In this document: piece after piece, positions 1 through 9,995 of the stretch
Numbering within the stretch: position 1 is the stretch's first letter
How the letters are laid out: each line of letters begins with the position of its first letter
From: CAVPMW01 sp963706515
Lineage (GTDB): Bacteria > Chloroflexota > Anaerolineae > Anaerolineales > UBA4823
Direction: 5' to 3'
Assembly (NCBI GenBank): GCA_963706515.1
Contig: CAVPMW010000010.1
Coordinates: 124,001 to 188,000 of the forward strand
Length of the DNA stretch: 64,000 bases
Position numbers and translations under genes: made by a program
The notes under the pieces: generated by a model
Seen by the model: the letters and a program-made list of their open reading frames with translations, nothing else
What the model was told of the DNA's origin: nothing
The model's database searches: none

Positions 1-254
1 TGGCGAAAGAGATACTGGGATCCGCACAGCGCCACGGTGCTCAGGCAATCGTAACCGCCTGCCCGCTTTGCCAATTTAATTTGGATTTTGCACAGCGCGA
101 AGGGATGCCTGGGAATACCTCTATACCCGTATTGTATTTCACCCAATTAATGGCGGTGGCGCTCGGAGTATCCCCTAGCGAATGGGGAATGGAAAGTCAT
201 TACATCGATCCCCGGTCGCTATTTAATGAGCGGGCAGTCCCACTTTCGACATAA
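1..254 (+). CDS. HdrB-like CCG-domain protein, C-terminal fragment
   Basis: The 3' end of a gene that enters from the left edge; reading frame 3 is open to a TAA at 252-254. It carries the second half of a CCG (cysteine-rich) domain: the run TACPLCQFNLD matches the TTCPLCQVNLE of the complete HdrB at 4036-4893, and the tail (YFTQL, then HYIDPRS) also aligns with that paralogue. CCG domains in HdrB bind non-cubane [4Fe-4S] clusters that reduce disulfides. It lies 39 bp before hdrA1 and so belongs to the redox cluster. The cluster therefore has two HdrB-type subunits. The N-terminus is outside the window. Confidence 0.8.
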   Translation, partial: AKEILGSAQRHGAQAIVTACPLCQFNLDFAQREGMPGNTSIPVLYFTQLMAVALGVSPSEWGMESHYIDPRSLFNERAVPLST

Positions 255-293
255 TGGCTGGTAAGTAGATGGTGGAAATAGAAAGATACTCAG

Positions 294-1712
294 ATGATTA
301 AACGGGCTCTCGTTCTCGGTGCTGGGATTGCTGGTATCCAGGCAGCTCTGGATATTGCCAACAGCGGCTACGAAGTTGTCCTGGTTGAGAAAGAGCCATC
401 CATCGGTGGGCATATGGCCCAGCTTTCTGAGACGTTTCCAACATTGGATTGTTCGCAGTGCATCATGACTCCGCGGACGGTCGAAGTGGGTCACCACGAG
501 AATATCCGCCTGTATACGTACAGCGAAATAGAGGCGTGCGAGCGCGGTTCAAAAAATGGCGGGGCGGGTGATTTTACCGTCCGCATCCGCCGGAAAGCCG
601 CCTACGTGAACCGCGAAGTGTGCACGGGCTGCGGGGTTTGCCAGGAGAAGTGCCCCTTCAAAGTGGAGTCAGTCTTTGAACGCGGGATTGGGACGCGCAA
701 AGTCATTTATACGCTCTCACCCCAGGCTGTCCCAAATAAGCCAGTGATCGACGCAGAAAACTGCCGCTACCTGCAGAGCAAATGGGACATTGCAGCCGGG
801 CGGCTGCCAGCAGTCGATAAAAAGGGCAACCCCGCCCAACCCAGGTGCGGCGCTTGCGCCAAGTTCTGCCCGACCGGCGCAATCGATTGGGACCAGACCG
901 ATGAGGTGGTCGAAGAACAGGTCGGCGCGATTGTCGTTGCCACCGGTTACGACCTTTTCCCGCAATCCCGCCTTCCTGAATATGGTGGAGGACGCCTGCC
1001 GGACGTCATCGATGGACTGGCCTTCGAGCGGCTTTTAGCCGCCAGCGGGCCGACGGCAGGCAAGGTGCAGCGCCCCTCGGACAGCCGGGTACCGAAAGAA
1101 GTGGTCTTCGTGCAGTGCAGCGGCTCGCGCGATCCGGAGCGGGGTGTGCCCTATTGCTCGAAAATTTGCTGTATGTATACGGCAAAACAAGCCATCCTGT
1201 ACAAACATCGTGTCCCCGATGGTCAGGCATACGTCTTTTACATCGATGTGCGCGCCGGCGGTAAAGGGTACGAGGAGTTCCTCAACCGGGCGATGGAAGA
1301 GGATGGGGTCGTGTACCTGCGCGGCAAAGTGTCCAAAATCTTCGCAGAGGATGGGCAGATGACCGTGCGCGGGGCGGATACATTGAGCGGACGGACAGTG
1401 GAAATCTCCGCTGACCTGGTGGTACTGGCAACCGCGGTCCTGCCGCGGATTACCAGCGGTCAGGTCGCTGAGATGCTGGGTTTGAGAACCGACCACCTCG
1501 CTGGAACCGCTCAGGGATTTTTCACTGCCCGGGATGAAGAGCTGGAGCCGGTGCTCAGCGATGTACCGGGGATTTTCCTGGCTGGCGTCGCTCTGGGTCC
1601 AAAGGATATCCCCGAGACGGTCGCCCAGGCCAGCGCGGCAGCCGCGAAAGTACTGACGCTGTTTCAGCGCGCTGGAGAGCCAACCCTGGAGAAAGCGGCG
1701 ATCGATGGCTGA
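294..1712 (+). CDS. hdrA: HdrA-like FAD/iron-sulfur subunit (first of a pair)
   Basis: 472 aa, intact. An FAD-binding GAGIAG lies at residues 9-14, followed by the HdrA signature with Cys53 and Cys56 (DCSQCIMTP). A [4Fe-4S] motif uses Cys110, 113, 116 and 120; a second uses Cys157, 185, 188 and 192. The HdrA-type block VQCSGSRDPERG with a Cys-rich segment follows. It lacks both the N-terminal GVFVCHCG module and the C-terminal twin ferredoxin domain of full HdrA; both are in the next gene, so the two probably work as a pair. In known Hdr complexes HdrA holds the bifurcating flavin. Cytoplasmic, operonic with its neighbours (30 bp to the next gene). Confidence 0.88.
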   Translation: MIKRALVLGAGIAGIQAALDIANSGYEVVLVEKEPSIGGHMAQLSETFPTLDCSQCIMTPRTVEVGHHENIRLYTYSEIEACERGSKNGGAGDFTVRIRRKAAYVNREVCTGCGVCQEKCPFKVESVFERGIGTRKVIYTLSPQAVPNKPVIDAENCRYLQSKWDIAAGRLPAVDKKGNPAQPRCGACAKFCPTGAIDWDQTDEVVEEQVGAIVVATGYDLFPQSRLPEYGGGRLPDVIDGLAFERLLAASGPTAGKVQRPSDSRVPKEVVFVQCSGSRDPERGVPYCSKICCMYTAKQAILYKHRVPDGQAYVFYIDVRAGGKGYEEFLNRAMEEDGVVYLRGKVSKIFAEDGQMTVRGADTLSGRTVEISADLVVLATAVLPRITSGQVAEMLGLRTDHLAGTAQGFFTARDEELEPVLSDVPGIFLAGVALGPKDIPETVAQASAAAAKVLTLFQRAGEPTLEKAAIDG

Positions 1713-1742
1713 TCCATTTGGGCCGAGGCGGATGGGAAGAAT

Positions 1743-3455
1743 ATGCCAAGAATAGGCGTCTTCGTCTGCCACTGCGGGCATAATATCGCCGGCACTATAG
1801 ATATACCGGCAGTCATCCAGCAATTATCCGAGGACCCGGATGTTGCTTTCGCTGTTGACTATAAATACATGTGCTCGGACCCGGGGCAGGCGCTGATCAA
1901 AGAGAGCATCACGAAATACCAGCTGGACGGGGTGGTCGTGGCAGCCTGTTCTCCGGCGATGCATGAAACGACTTTCCGCAGGACGGTTGCCAGCGCCGGC
2001 TTGAACCCGTACCGCTGCGAATCTGCCAATATCCGTGAGCAGGTCTCCTGGGTGCACCAACAAGAAAAAGAGGCAGCCACCCAGAAAGCGCTGGATATTG
2101 CCAGCTCGATTGTGGAGAAAGTCGGTGGAAACGAAGAGCTGGCGTCACTTACCCTGCCGCTGACCAAGCGCATGCTGGTGATCGGTGGAGGTATCGCCGG
2201 GATGCAAGCAGCACTCGATGTTGCGGATGCCGGCTACCCGGTCGTTCTGGTAGAGCGGGCTGAACGGATCGGTGGAAAAATGGCGCGCCTCTCCGGCACC
2301 TACCTCAATTTCGCGGCTGCCCCGGATTTGCTCCAGCAGTGGGTCGAGCGGGTAAACAGCCACCCAAATATTCAAGTACTGACCCAGGCTGAAGTGAAGG
2401 AAGTCAGCGGCTACGTAGGCAACTTCCAGGCACGCGTGCAGGTAAAAGAGGGTCAGGAAGAAGCAGGTACGGAGTTTCTATTCGACGTTGGGGCAATTGT
2501 TGTCGCCAGCGGTTGGGAAAGCTATCCATTGAATAAGCTGGCTGAATATGGGGGCGGCGAGCTGCCGGATGTGATCGACGCGCTGACCTTCGAGGGGATG
2601 CTTGCGCCGGGCGCAGAAATCCGCCGTCCTTCGGATGGGAAAGTCCCTCAGGAAGTCGTCTTCGTGCAGTGTGCCGGATCGCGCGATCCGGAGCGGGGAG
2701 TGGCTTATTGTTCTAAGGTTTGCTGCATGGTCGTCGCCAAACAAGCCATGCTGTACCGCCAGCGTGTCCCCGATGGGCAGGCTTACGCCTTCTATATCGA
2801 TATTCGTTCAGCAGGGAAGGGCTATGACGAGTACGTACAGCGGGCGATGAGCGAATATGGAACGATCTACCTGCGCGGTAAGGTGAGCAAGATATTCCAG
2901 GAAGGGGACAAGGTGATCGTCTGGGGGGCAGATACGTTGAGCGGACGCGCCCTCGAGATTCCCGCCGACCTGGTCGTACTGGCGACACCGATGGTTCCCC
3001 AGGTAAATGCTGCGGAGTTGGGCCAACGCCTGCACATCAGCACCGACGCCGTGGGATTTTTCAACGAGGCGCATCCCAAGCTAAGACCAGTAGAAACCCT
3101 GACTTCAGGGATTTTCCTGGCTGGGGCAGGGCAAGGACCTAAAGACATCCCTGAAAGCGTATCCCAGGCAAGCGCGGCAGCCGCCAAGGTTTTGCAGCTA
3201 TTCTCGCAGGACGAGATGACCACCTCACCGTTGGTCGCCTCGGTGATCGCCGAGCTGTGCGCAGCCTGCGGAGCGTGCGTTAAAGCCTGCCCCTACGGAG
3301 CGCGCTCCATCCATCCGGTGTGGAACATTGCCACGGTGAACGCCGCTTTGTGCCAGAGCTGCGGCGCCTGTGTAGTCGCCTGCCCGAATAAAGCCAGCCA
3401 GGTGCACAACTGGCGCACAGAACAGATATTGGGGATGATCGATGAGCTGGTCTAG
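1743..3455 (+). CDS. hdrA: HdrA-like FAD/iron-sulfur subunit (second of a pair)
   Basis: 570 aa, intact. Order of parts: N-terminal module with GVFVCHCG at residues 5-12 and ACSP near 69; FAD-binding GGGIAG at 148-153; the HdrA block VQCAGSRDPERG; and two C-terminal [4Fe-4S] motifs at Cys506-517 and Cys537-548. Unlike HdrA1 it has no ferredoxin motif between the FAD fingerprint and the middle of the protein: the region after GGKMARLSGTY lacks the cysteines. It therefore complements HdrA1, which has the central clusters but neither end module. It overlaps hdrC by 14 bp, which suggests translational coupling. Role by family: transfers electrons between flavin and the HdrBC iron-sulfur chain. 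Confidence 0.88.
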   Translation: MPRIGVFVCHCGHNIAGTIDIPAVIQQLSEDPDVAFAVDYKYMCSDPGQALIKESITKYQLDGVVVAACSPAMHETTFRRTVASAGLNPYRCESANIREQVSWVHQQEKEAATQKALDIASSIVEKVGGNEELASLTLPLTKRMLVIGGGIAGMQAALDVADAGYPVVLVERAERIGGKMARLSGTYLNFAAAPDLLQQWVERVNSHPNIQVLTQAEVKEVSGYVGNFQARVQVKEGQEEAGTEFLFDVGAIVVASGWESYPLNKLAEYGGGELPDVIDALTFEGMLAPGAEIRRPSDGKVPQEVVFVQCAGSRDPERGVAYCSKVCCMVVAKQAMLYRQRVPDGQAYAFYIDIRSAGKGYDEYVQRAMSEYGTIYLRGKVSKIFQEGDKVIVWGADTLSGRALEIPADLVVLATPMVPQVNAAELGQRLHISTDAVGFFNEAHPKLRPVETLTSGIFLAGAGQGPKDIPESVSQASAAAAKVLQLFSQDEMTTSPLVASVIAELCAACGACVKACPYGARSIHPVWNIATVNAALCQSCGACVVACPNKASQVHNWRTEQILGMIDELV

Positions 3456-4011
3456 CGATCTCGACGCCGCTTTTGCCGAACAGGTCAGTGTGCTCAGCGA
3501 GCAGACGATCCAGCTCTGCTACCACTGCCACAAGTGCACGGCTGGCTGCCCGGTCGCGACGGAGATGGACTACGGTCCTGACCTGGTGCTGCGCATGGTG
3601 CAGCTGGGCGAGCGCGAGAGGCTGCTCAGCAGCCACGATATCTGGCTGTGCGCCGCCTGCGAGACCTGCGGCACGCGCTGCCCGAACGAGATCGATATCG
3701 CCCGGGTAATGGATGCGCTGCGCACCCTGGCGCAAGCAGCCGGGAGTCCGGCTGGCGAGCCTGACGCAGAGAAATTCCACCGCCTGTTCTTATTCGTGGT
3801 GCAAAATATGGGTCGCTCGTATGAGGCTGGGCTGCTGCTGGCTTATAAGCTGTGGTCGCTGAACCTCCTGGCGGATATGGACAGCGGCGTGCAGCTGGTG
3901 GTCAAAGGAAAAGTGCCTTTGGTGGCTCGCCCAATTAAAGGGCGCAAGGAAGTGAAAGGGATTTTCGAGTCAGCTGAAGAGCGGGAGCGTTCGCTGCTCG
4001 ATCAATTATAG
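3442..4011 (+). CDS. hdrC: HdrC-like iron-sulfur subunit
   Basis: 189 aa. Two classical [4Fe-4S] motifs: Cys26, 29, 32, 36 (CYHCHKCTAGCP) and Cys70, 73, 76, 80 (CAACETCGTRCP), separated by the family region with VLRMVQLGERE. This matches HdrC, the electron wire between HdrA and HdrB, in both length and motif spacing. The ATG at 3442 overlaps the end of hdrA2 by 14 bp. No membrane segment is seen, so it should be a soluble cytoplasmic HdrC rather than an HdrE/DsrM-linked form. Confidence 0.88.
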   Translation: MSWSSDLDAAFAEQVSVLSEQTIQLCYHCHKCTAGCPVATEMDYGPDLVLRMVQLGERERLLSSHDIWLCAACETCGTRCPNEIDIARVMDALRTLAQAAGSPAGEPDAEKFHRLFLFVVQNMGRSYEAGLLLAYKLWSLNLLADMDSGVQLVVKGKVPLVARPIKGRKEVKGIFESAEERERSLLDQL

Positions 4012-4035
4012 CGAACCCTCGTGAGGGCTATTCTG

Positions 4036-4893
4036 ATGGATTATTCGTATTACCCTGGATGCAGCTTACATTCTACCGGCTGGGAATTCAATGCCTCGGT
4101 GGAAGAAGTGTTCAAAGTTCTCGATATACAGCTGCACGAGCTGGAAGATTGGAACTGCTGCGGCGCATCCTCGGCGCACAGCCTCAGCCATTCGCTTGCC
4201 CTGGCATTACCGGCGCGCAACCTGGCAATCGCCCAGCGAGCCGGCAGAGACGTGATCATGCCGTGTGCTGCCTGTTTCAACCGGCATAAGAGTGCCGAGT
4301 ACGAGCTTACCCATCACCCTGAACAGCGCGCTTTTCTGGAGAAAGCAGCCGGTTTCAGCTATTCCGGTACGGTAGCTGTGCGGGCTCTGCTGGACGTAAT
4401 CGCCAATGGGGTTGGCCTGGAGTGCATCCGCAGCCACGTGCGCCAGCCGCTGGTGGGGTTTAAGGCGGTAGCCTACTACGGCTGCCTGTTAGTTCGCCCT
4501 CCCGAAGTGACCTGCTTCGAAGACCCGGAAAACCCGGTGTTGATGAACCGGTTATTGGAGACCCTGGGGGCGGATGCCCGGCCCTGGTCCTATGCCAGCG
4601 ACTGCTGCGGGGGAGGACTGACGCTCACCAAGCCGCAGGTGGCGGGACGGCTGGTCAACCGCCTGGTCGAACACGCGCGGGAAGCCGGGGCAGAGGCAAT
4701 CGTGACCACCTGCCCATTGTGCCAGGTCAATCTCGAGATGCGCCAGGCAGATGCGACGGGAAAGATGCCGATCTTCTATTTCACCGAGCTGGTCGGTCTG
4801 GCTTTTGCGGTGGAAAAAGCCCGCAGCTGGTGGGGCAAGCACTTGATTGATCCACGGCCCATGCTGTCAGGGCTGGGATTTTATAGGAATTAG
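4036..4893 (+). CDS. hdrB: HdrB-like subunit with two CCG domains
   Basis: 285 aa from ATG 4036. I prefer this start to GTG 4021 because the family begins with M-x-Y-x-YYPGCS, here MDYSYYPGCSL, and a GTGAGG Shine-Dalgarno sits 9-10 bp upstream. Both cysteine-rich domains are complete: NCCGAS with PCAAC, and DCCGGG with TTCPLC. In archaeal HdrB these bind two non-cubane [4Fe-4S] clusters that split heterodisulfide. The natural substrate here is unknown; a bacterium of this type would not be expected to use CoM-S-S-CoB, so another disulfide or an electron partner is likely. It follows hdrC by 24 bp. Confidence 0.88.
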   Translation: MDYSYYPGCSLHSTGWEFNASVEEVFKVLDIQLHELEDWNCCGASSAHSLSHSLALALPARNLAIAQRAGRDVIMPCAACFNRHKSAEYELTHHPEQRAFLEKAAGFSYSGTVAVRALLDVIANGVGLECIRSHVRQPLVGFKAVAYYGCLLVRPPEVTCFEDPENPVLMNRLLETLGADARPWSYASDCCGGGLTLTKPQVAGRLVNRLVEHAREAGAEAIVTTCPLCQVNLEMRQADATGKMPIFYFTELVGLAFAVEKARSWWGKHLIDPRPMLSGLGFYRN

Positions 4894-4965
4894 TGCAGAT
4901 GGAAACCAAAACGCGCGCGCCGAGACATACTTTCAAATCCTGGATGGAACCGGCATGGCGTATGA

Positions 4966-7900
4966 GTGATTCACCTGGATGCGAAAGAGAAAAACCCTGT
5001 TGGTGCAGTGCTGGTGGTAGGAGCAGGCATCGGCGGGATGCAGGCTTCGCTCGACCTGGCTGAAGCCGGACTGAAGGTTTACCTGCTGGAGCGCTCTCCA
5101 GCCATCGGCGGGACGATGGCGCAGCTCGACAAGACCTTCCCGACCAACGACTGCGCGATGTGCATCATGTCGCCCAAGCTGGTGGAAGTCGGGCGCCATC
5201 TGAATATCGAAATTCTGCCGACGGCAGAAGTGGAAGAAGTCAGCGGAGAGCCGGGCGATTTCCGGGTAAGAGTCCGCAGGCACCCGCGCTACGTAGATCT
5301 CGCCGCGTGCACCGGCTGCGGCGACTGCGCCGCAGCTTGCCCGGTGAGCCGCGCCGACCAGTTCAACGGCGGCTTATCGCAGCGCAAGGCAATCTACAAG
5401 CCTTACCCGCAGGCTATCCCCAACGCTTATGCCATCGAAAAGCTGGGAGTGGCTCCCTGCCGGGATGCCTGCCCGATCCACCAACGGGCGCAGGGCTACG
5501 TCGCTTTAATCCGGGAAGGCCGCTACGCGGACGCCTACCGGACGATCAAAGAAGATAATCCGTTCCCCTCGGTATGCGGGCGGGTGTGCAACCATCGCTG
5601 CGAGGATGCCTGCTCACGCAATGGGGGGGATACGCCGGTTAATATTATGGCGCTCAAGCGGTTTGCAGCCGATTGGGCCAGCGAGCAGCGCGCGGCTTCT
5701 GATACCTGGCAGCCGGTACCCGCACAGCACCTTCCGGATTCGGGCAAGCGAGTCGCCGTGGTCGGCGCGGGACCGGCAGGGCTGACCTGCGCGCTGGACC
5801 TGGTGCGAAAGGGACATGCGGTCACCGTATTTGAAGCTTTGCCCGTCCCGGGTGGGATGATGCGAGTAGGCGTTCCCGAATACCGCCTGCCGTACGCTCT
5901 CGTGCAGGCAGAGGTCGACGACATCCTGGCGGAAGGGGTAGACCTGCGCCTCAACCAGCGGGTCGAGGACGTCCCCGGACTGTTACAAGAAGGGTACGAG
6001 GCTGTTTTTGTAGCCGTTGGCGCGCACGGCGGGGTTCGCCTGCCCATCCCAGGCGCGCAGCTGCCTCAGGTGAGCGTGGCAACGGATTTCCTGCGCGCGG
6101 TCAGCTTGAGCGTGAACGGCAGCATGATGCCGGGAATTCTTCTCCGCGCTCTCTGGTTGAAGGTAAGCGGGTCCTGGTACTGGGCGGCGGAAACGTTGCG
6201 ATCGATACCGCGATGAGCGCGGTGCGGCTGGGCGCAAGCTGGGTAGGGATGGCTTGCCTGGAAAATCGCGCGAAGATGCCGGCGCACGACTGGGAAGTGC
6301 GCGATGCCACGCAAGAGGGCATCGAGGTCTTCCCCTCGTATACCTTTAAGGAGATCACCCAGCAGGATGGTCAGGTGACCGGGGTGCGCTGCGTCGAAGT
6401 GGATTTCCGTGGCTTCATCGAGGGAAGACCCGATTTTGACGAGATCGCCGGCACCGAGAGGATCATCCCTGCGGATGTGGTGATCTTTGCTATCGGTCAG
6501 CGTCCAGAGCTGAGCTGCCTGCAAGGTCAGGTAGAGTCCGCCGGTGGGCGCTTTTTGAAGGCGGACAAGGAAACCCTGGCGACGAACCTGCCGGGCATAT
6601 TCGCCGGCGGCGATGCGGTGACCGGGACGACATTCATCGTCGATGCCATTGCCGCAGGTCACAAGGCAGCGACCTCGATCGATCGATATCTATCCGGGTT
6701 GCCGCTGACTGCTGAAGAATTGCGCCCACCGCGCGTCGCCCTGGATGAAGCCGAAGTCAAACAGCGCCTGGAGGCCAGTCCCTCCTTGATGGCACCTCGC
6801 CACGAGACTCAAGCTCGACCGGCGGAAGAACGGCGGCTGGATTTTGGCGAGGTTTATCTCGGCCTGACTGCCGAGGAGGCGCAGGCGGAGGCGGCACGCT
6901 GCCTGGGCTGCGGCATATGCTCGGAATGCTTGCAGTGCGTCTTTGCCTGCCGGGCGGGAGCCATCGATCACAACCAGGTGGAAGAGATCGTCGAGCTCCA
7001 GGTAGGGGCGGTGGTGCTGGCTCCGGGGCTCGAGCCGGTAAAAGGGAATATCCGGCGGGAGTACGGTTACGGACGCTACCCGAACGTGGTAACCAGCCTC
7101 GAGTTCGAGCGCATGCTCAGCGCCTCCGGTCCCTTCAGCGGAGTGGTGCAGCGTCCATCGGACCGCGCCCATCCGAAAAAGATCGCCTGGATCCAGTGCG
7201 TGGGCTCCCGCGACAGCAGCTGCGGTCAGGGTTACTGCTCGTCGGTCTGCTGCATGTACGCCACCAAGGAAGCGGTTATTGCCCGGGAGCACGATCCTTC
7301 GATCCAGCCGACGATCTTCTATATGGATATCCGCGCCTTTGGAAAAGGGTTCGATGCCTATATCGACCGGGCGGAGAAAGAACAGGGCATCCGCTACCAG
7401 CGCTGCATGGTCTCAGCGGTGAAAGAAGTTCCGGGGACGCATAACTTGCGGCTGAGCTATGCGACTTTCGACGAATCAACCGGCGGCGCAAAAAGCCCGA
7501 TCTCCCACGAAGAAGAGTTTGACATGGTGGTGCTCTCGGTCGGCCTGCACCCAACGCCAGAGACCCAATTCATGGCAGCCCGCCTGGGGATCAAGCTGAA
7601 TGAATTTGGCTTTGCCGAAGCGCCGCATTACCAGCCCGCCGGGAGCTCCACGGCCGGGTATTTTCGTAGCCGGGGCATTCAGCGAACCCAAGGATATCCC
7701 TGAGACCGTGATCGAAGCGAGCTGCGCCGCGTCCCAGGTCTCAGCCCTGCTGGCAAACGGGCGCGGCAGCCTGACCCGCCAGGCAGTTTACCCGCCGGAG
7801 CGGGATGTGAGCGAAGAGGAGCCGCGCGTGGGCGTGTTCGTCTGCCATTGCGGGATCAATATTGGCGGGGTGGTCAGGGTTCCCGAAGTGGTCGAATATG

Positions 7901-9518
7901 CCGCCAACCTTCCAGGCGTGGTCTACGCCGAGCGCAACCTGTATACCTGCTCGCAGGATACCCAGGAGAAGATCCGGGCTAAAGTCGAAGAGCAGGGCCT
8001 GAACCGGGTGGTTGTAGCCAGCTGCACCCCGCGCACGCACGAGCCGCTGTTCCAGGATACCATCCGCCAGGCCGGGTTGAACCCGCACCTGTTCGAGCTG
8101 GCAAACATCCGCGAGCAGGATGCCTGGGTGCATCGCGGTGATCCTGCCGTGGCGACCGAAAAAGCCAAGGAATTGGTTCAGATGGCGGTCGCTAAAGCCA
8201 GGCGCCTGCGTCCGCTCCAGCGCGGCACATTGCAGGTGGAGCAGAGCGCCCTGGTGATCGGCGGCGGGCTGGCAGGAATGACTGCTGCGCTCTCGATTGC
8301 CGCCCAGGGGTTCCCGGTTTACCTGGTCGAGCGAGAGGCGGAGCTCGGCGGCAATTTGCGCCACATCTACACCGGCTTAGGGGGCAGTGACCCGCAGCAG
8401 CTCCTGCGGGATACGATCGGGCGCGTTTCCGCAGAGCCGCGCATCCAGGTATATCTGGAGAGCCAGGTCGTGCAAGTCAGCGGCTACGTTGGTCAGTTCC
8501 GCAGCCTCATCCAGGGCAATGACGGGAGCCGGGAGGAGGTCGCTCACGGCGCGATCATCGTCGCCACCGGAGGCCAGGAGATCCAGCCGAAAGACTACAG
8601 CTACGGTCAGATTATCGAACGTTATTACCCAGCACGAGCTGGAGGAACGCCTGGCGGAAGCAGAATCGTTGCCCGAGCAGCTCAGCCTATCCCGCCCGGT
8701 AGTGATGATCCAATGCGTCGGCTCACGCGATGAAAACCACCCGTACTGCTCGCGCATCTGCTGCTCGCAGGCGATCAAGAATGCCCTGGAGATCAAGCGC
8801 CGCTCGCCGAAGACACCGGTTGCGATCCTGTACCGGGACATCCGCAGCTACGGCTTCCGCGAGCGCTACTACCGGGAGGCGCGCCGGGCGGGGGTCGTCT
8901 TCCTGCAGTTCGACCCGGACCAGCCGCCGCAGGTATCCGAAGCGGATGGAAAACTGCAGCGTAGGGGTCTTATCCCAGCCAGAAGGCGAGCTGGTCAACC
9001 TGGAGGCAGGCATGGTCGTGCTCAGCGCAGGGATCGAGGCGCAGCCGGGAAATACCGCCCTCAGCCGCCTGCTCAAGCTGCCCTTGACGGCGGAGGGGTT
9101 CTTCCTGGAAGCGCATGTCAAGCTGCGCCCGGTGGATTTTGCCGCCGACGGGGTTTATCTCTGCGGTCTGGCGCACTCGCCGCGCGCCCTCGACGAAACG
9201 ATCGCCCAGGCGCAGGCTGCGGCGGTGCGGGCGGTGACGCTGCTCTCCAAGACCGAGCTCACTGCGACCGCGATCATCGCCACCGTCAACCCGCGCCTGT
9301 GCTCGGCCTGCGGGCTGTGCGTGGAGGTGTGCCCGTTCGGCGCGCGCCGCCTGGAGCCGGGGATGGCATACGCCGAGGTGGTAGACGTCTTGTGCCAGGG
9401 CTGCGGGGCATGCGTGGCAGCCTGCCCGAACAAAGCCAGCCAGCAGAAGGGTTTCGAGTTCTTGCAGGTCAGCGCAATGATCGATGCCGCGCTCGACAGC
9501 ATGCAATGGGTAAATTAA
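4966..9518 (+). CDS. Giant HdrA-GltD-HdrA fusion flavoprotein (frameshifted)
   Basis: About 1,500 aa when read through four probable indels (near 6130, 7640, 8610 and 8965). Order: HdrA-type FAD domain (GAGIGG, then NDCAMCIMSP); ferredoxin motif CTGCGDCAAACP; a GltD/DPYD-type insert with a Cys-rich helical domain (CRDACP, VCNHRCEDAC), an FAD fold (VVGAGPAGLTCAL) and an NAD(P) fold (LGGGNVAIDTA); the second half of the first HdrA (ARCLGCGICSECLQC, then IQCVGSRD); then without a stop a second HdrA with GVFVCHCG, GGGLAG, QCVGSRD and twin C-terminal clusters (CSACGLC, CQGCGAC). The insert could give pyridine-nucleotide oxidation. GTG 4966 is the frame start; an ATG at 4899 in another frame hints at an extra indel. 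The joint between the two HdrA parts lies in uninterrupted frame. Confidence 0.82.
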
Positions 9519-9562
9519 CGGATTTTGCAGCTGCCCCGATCGGGGATGTAAACGGAGACCGT

Positions 9563-9988
9563 ATGGAGCCTGATTTTGAGCCTAAAATAATCGCTTTCCT
9601 GTGCAACTGGTGCACTTATACCGGCGCCGACCTGGCAGGTACCAGCCGCTTGCAGTACCCACCCAACGTGCGCATCATCCGCTTGATGTGCAGCGGCGCG
9701 GTGGACCCGATGTACGTATTGAAAGCGGACCTCGCCGGCGCGGATGGGATCTTAATTGGCGGCTGCCACCCGGGAGATTGCCACTACCAGGAAGGCAACT
9801 ACAAAGCCCGCCGGCGGGTGGTCGCTCTCAAGGAAATCCTCAAGGCGACCGGCTTCGATGAAGAACGCATCTGGCTGCGCTGGATCAGCGCCAGTGAAGG
9901 GACGCGCTTCGCCGAGACGATCCGCGAGGTCACCGCGGCGGTTAAAGCGAAAGGTCCCAACCCAATGAAATATGAGTGGGCAGTTTAG
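9563..9988 (+). CDS. mvhD: MvhD/FlpD-like iron-sulfur adaptor
   Basis: 141 aa from ATG 9563, preceded by GGAGA; an ATG at 9506 in the same frame is possible but has no ribosome site. Conserved cysteines of the MvhD family are Cys14 and Cys17 (FLCNWC), Cys43 (LMCSG), and Cys68 and Cys73 (GGCHPGDCHY). In methanogens MvhD holds a [2Fe-2S] cluster and connects HdrA to hydrogenase or formate dehydrogenase. Its position right after the HdrA fusion, and before an FrhB/FdhB-like gene, fits the same linking role. No hydrogenase large subunit is visible in the window. Confidence 0.87.
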   Translation: MEPDFEPKIIAFLCNWCTYTGADLAGTSRLQYPPNVRIIRLMCSGAVDPMYVLKADLAGADGILIGGCHPGDCHYQEGNYKARRRVVALKEILKATGFDEERIWLRWISASEGTRFAETIREVTAAVKAKGPNPMKYEWAV

Positions 9989-9995
9989 AGGTAGC

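Noticed and set aside
1035..1823. Long antisense frames opposite hdrA1 and other high-GC genes
   Set aside because: They are mirror frames of strongly conserved genes, have no ribosome sites or recognisable domains, and end arbitrarily.
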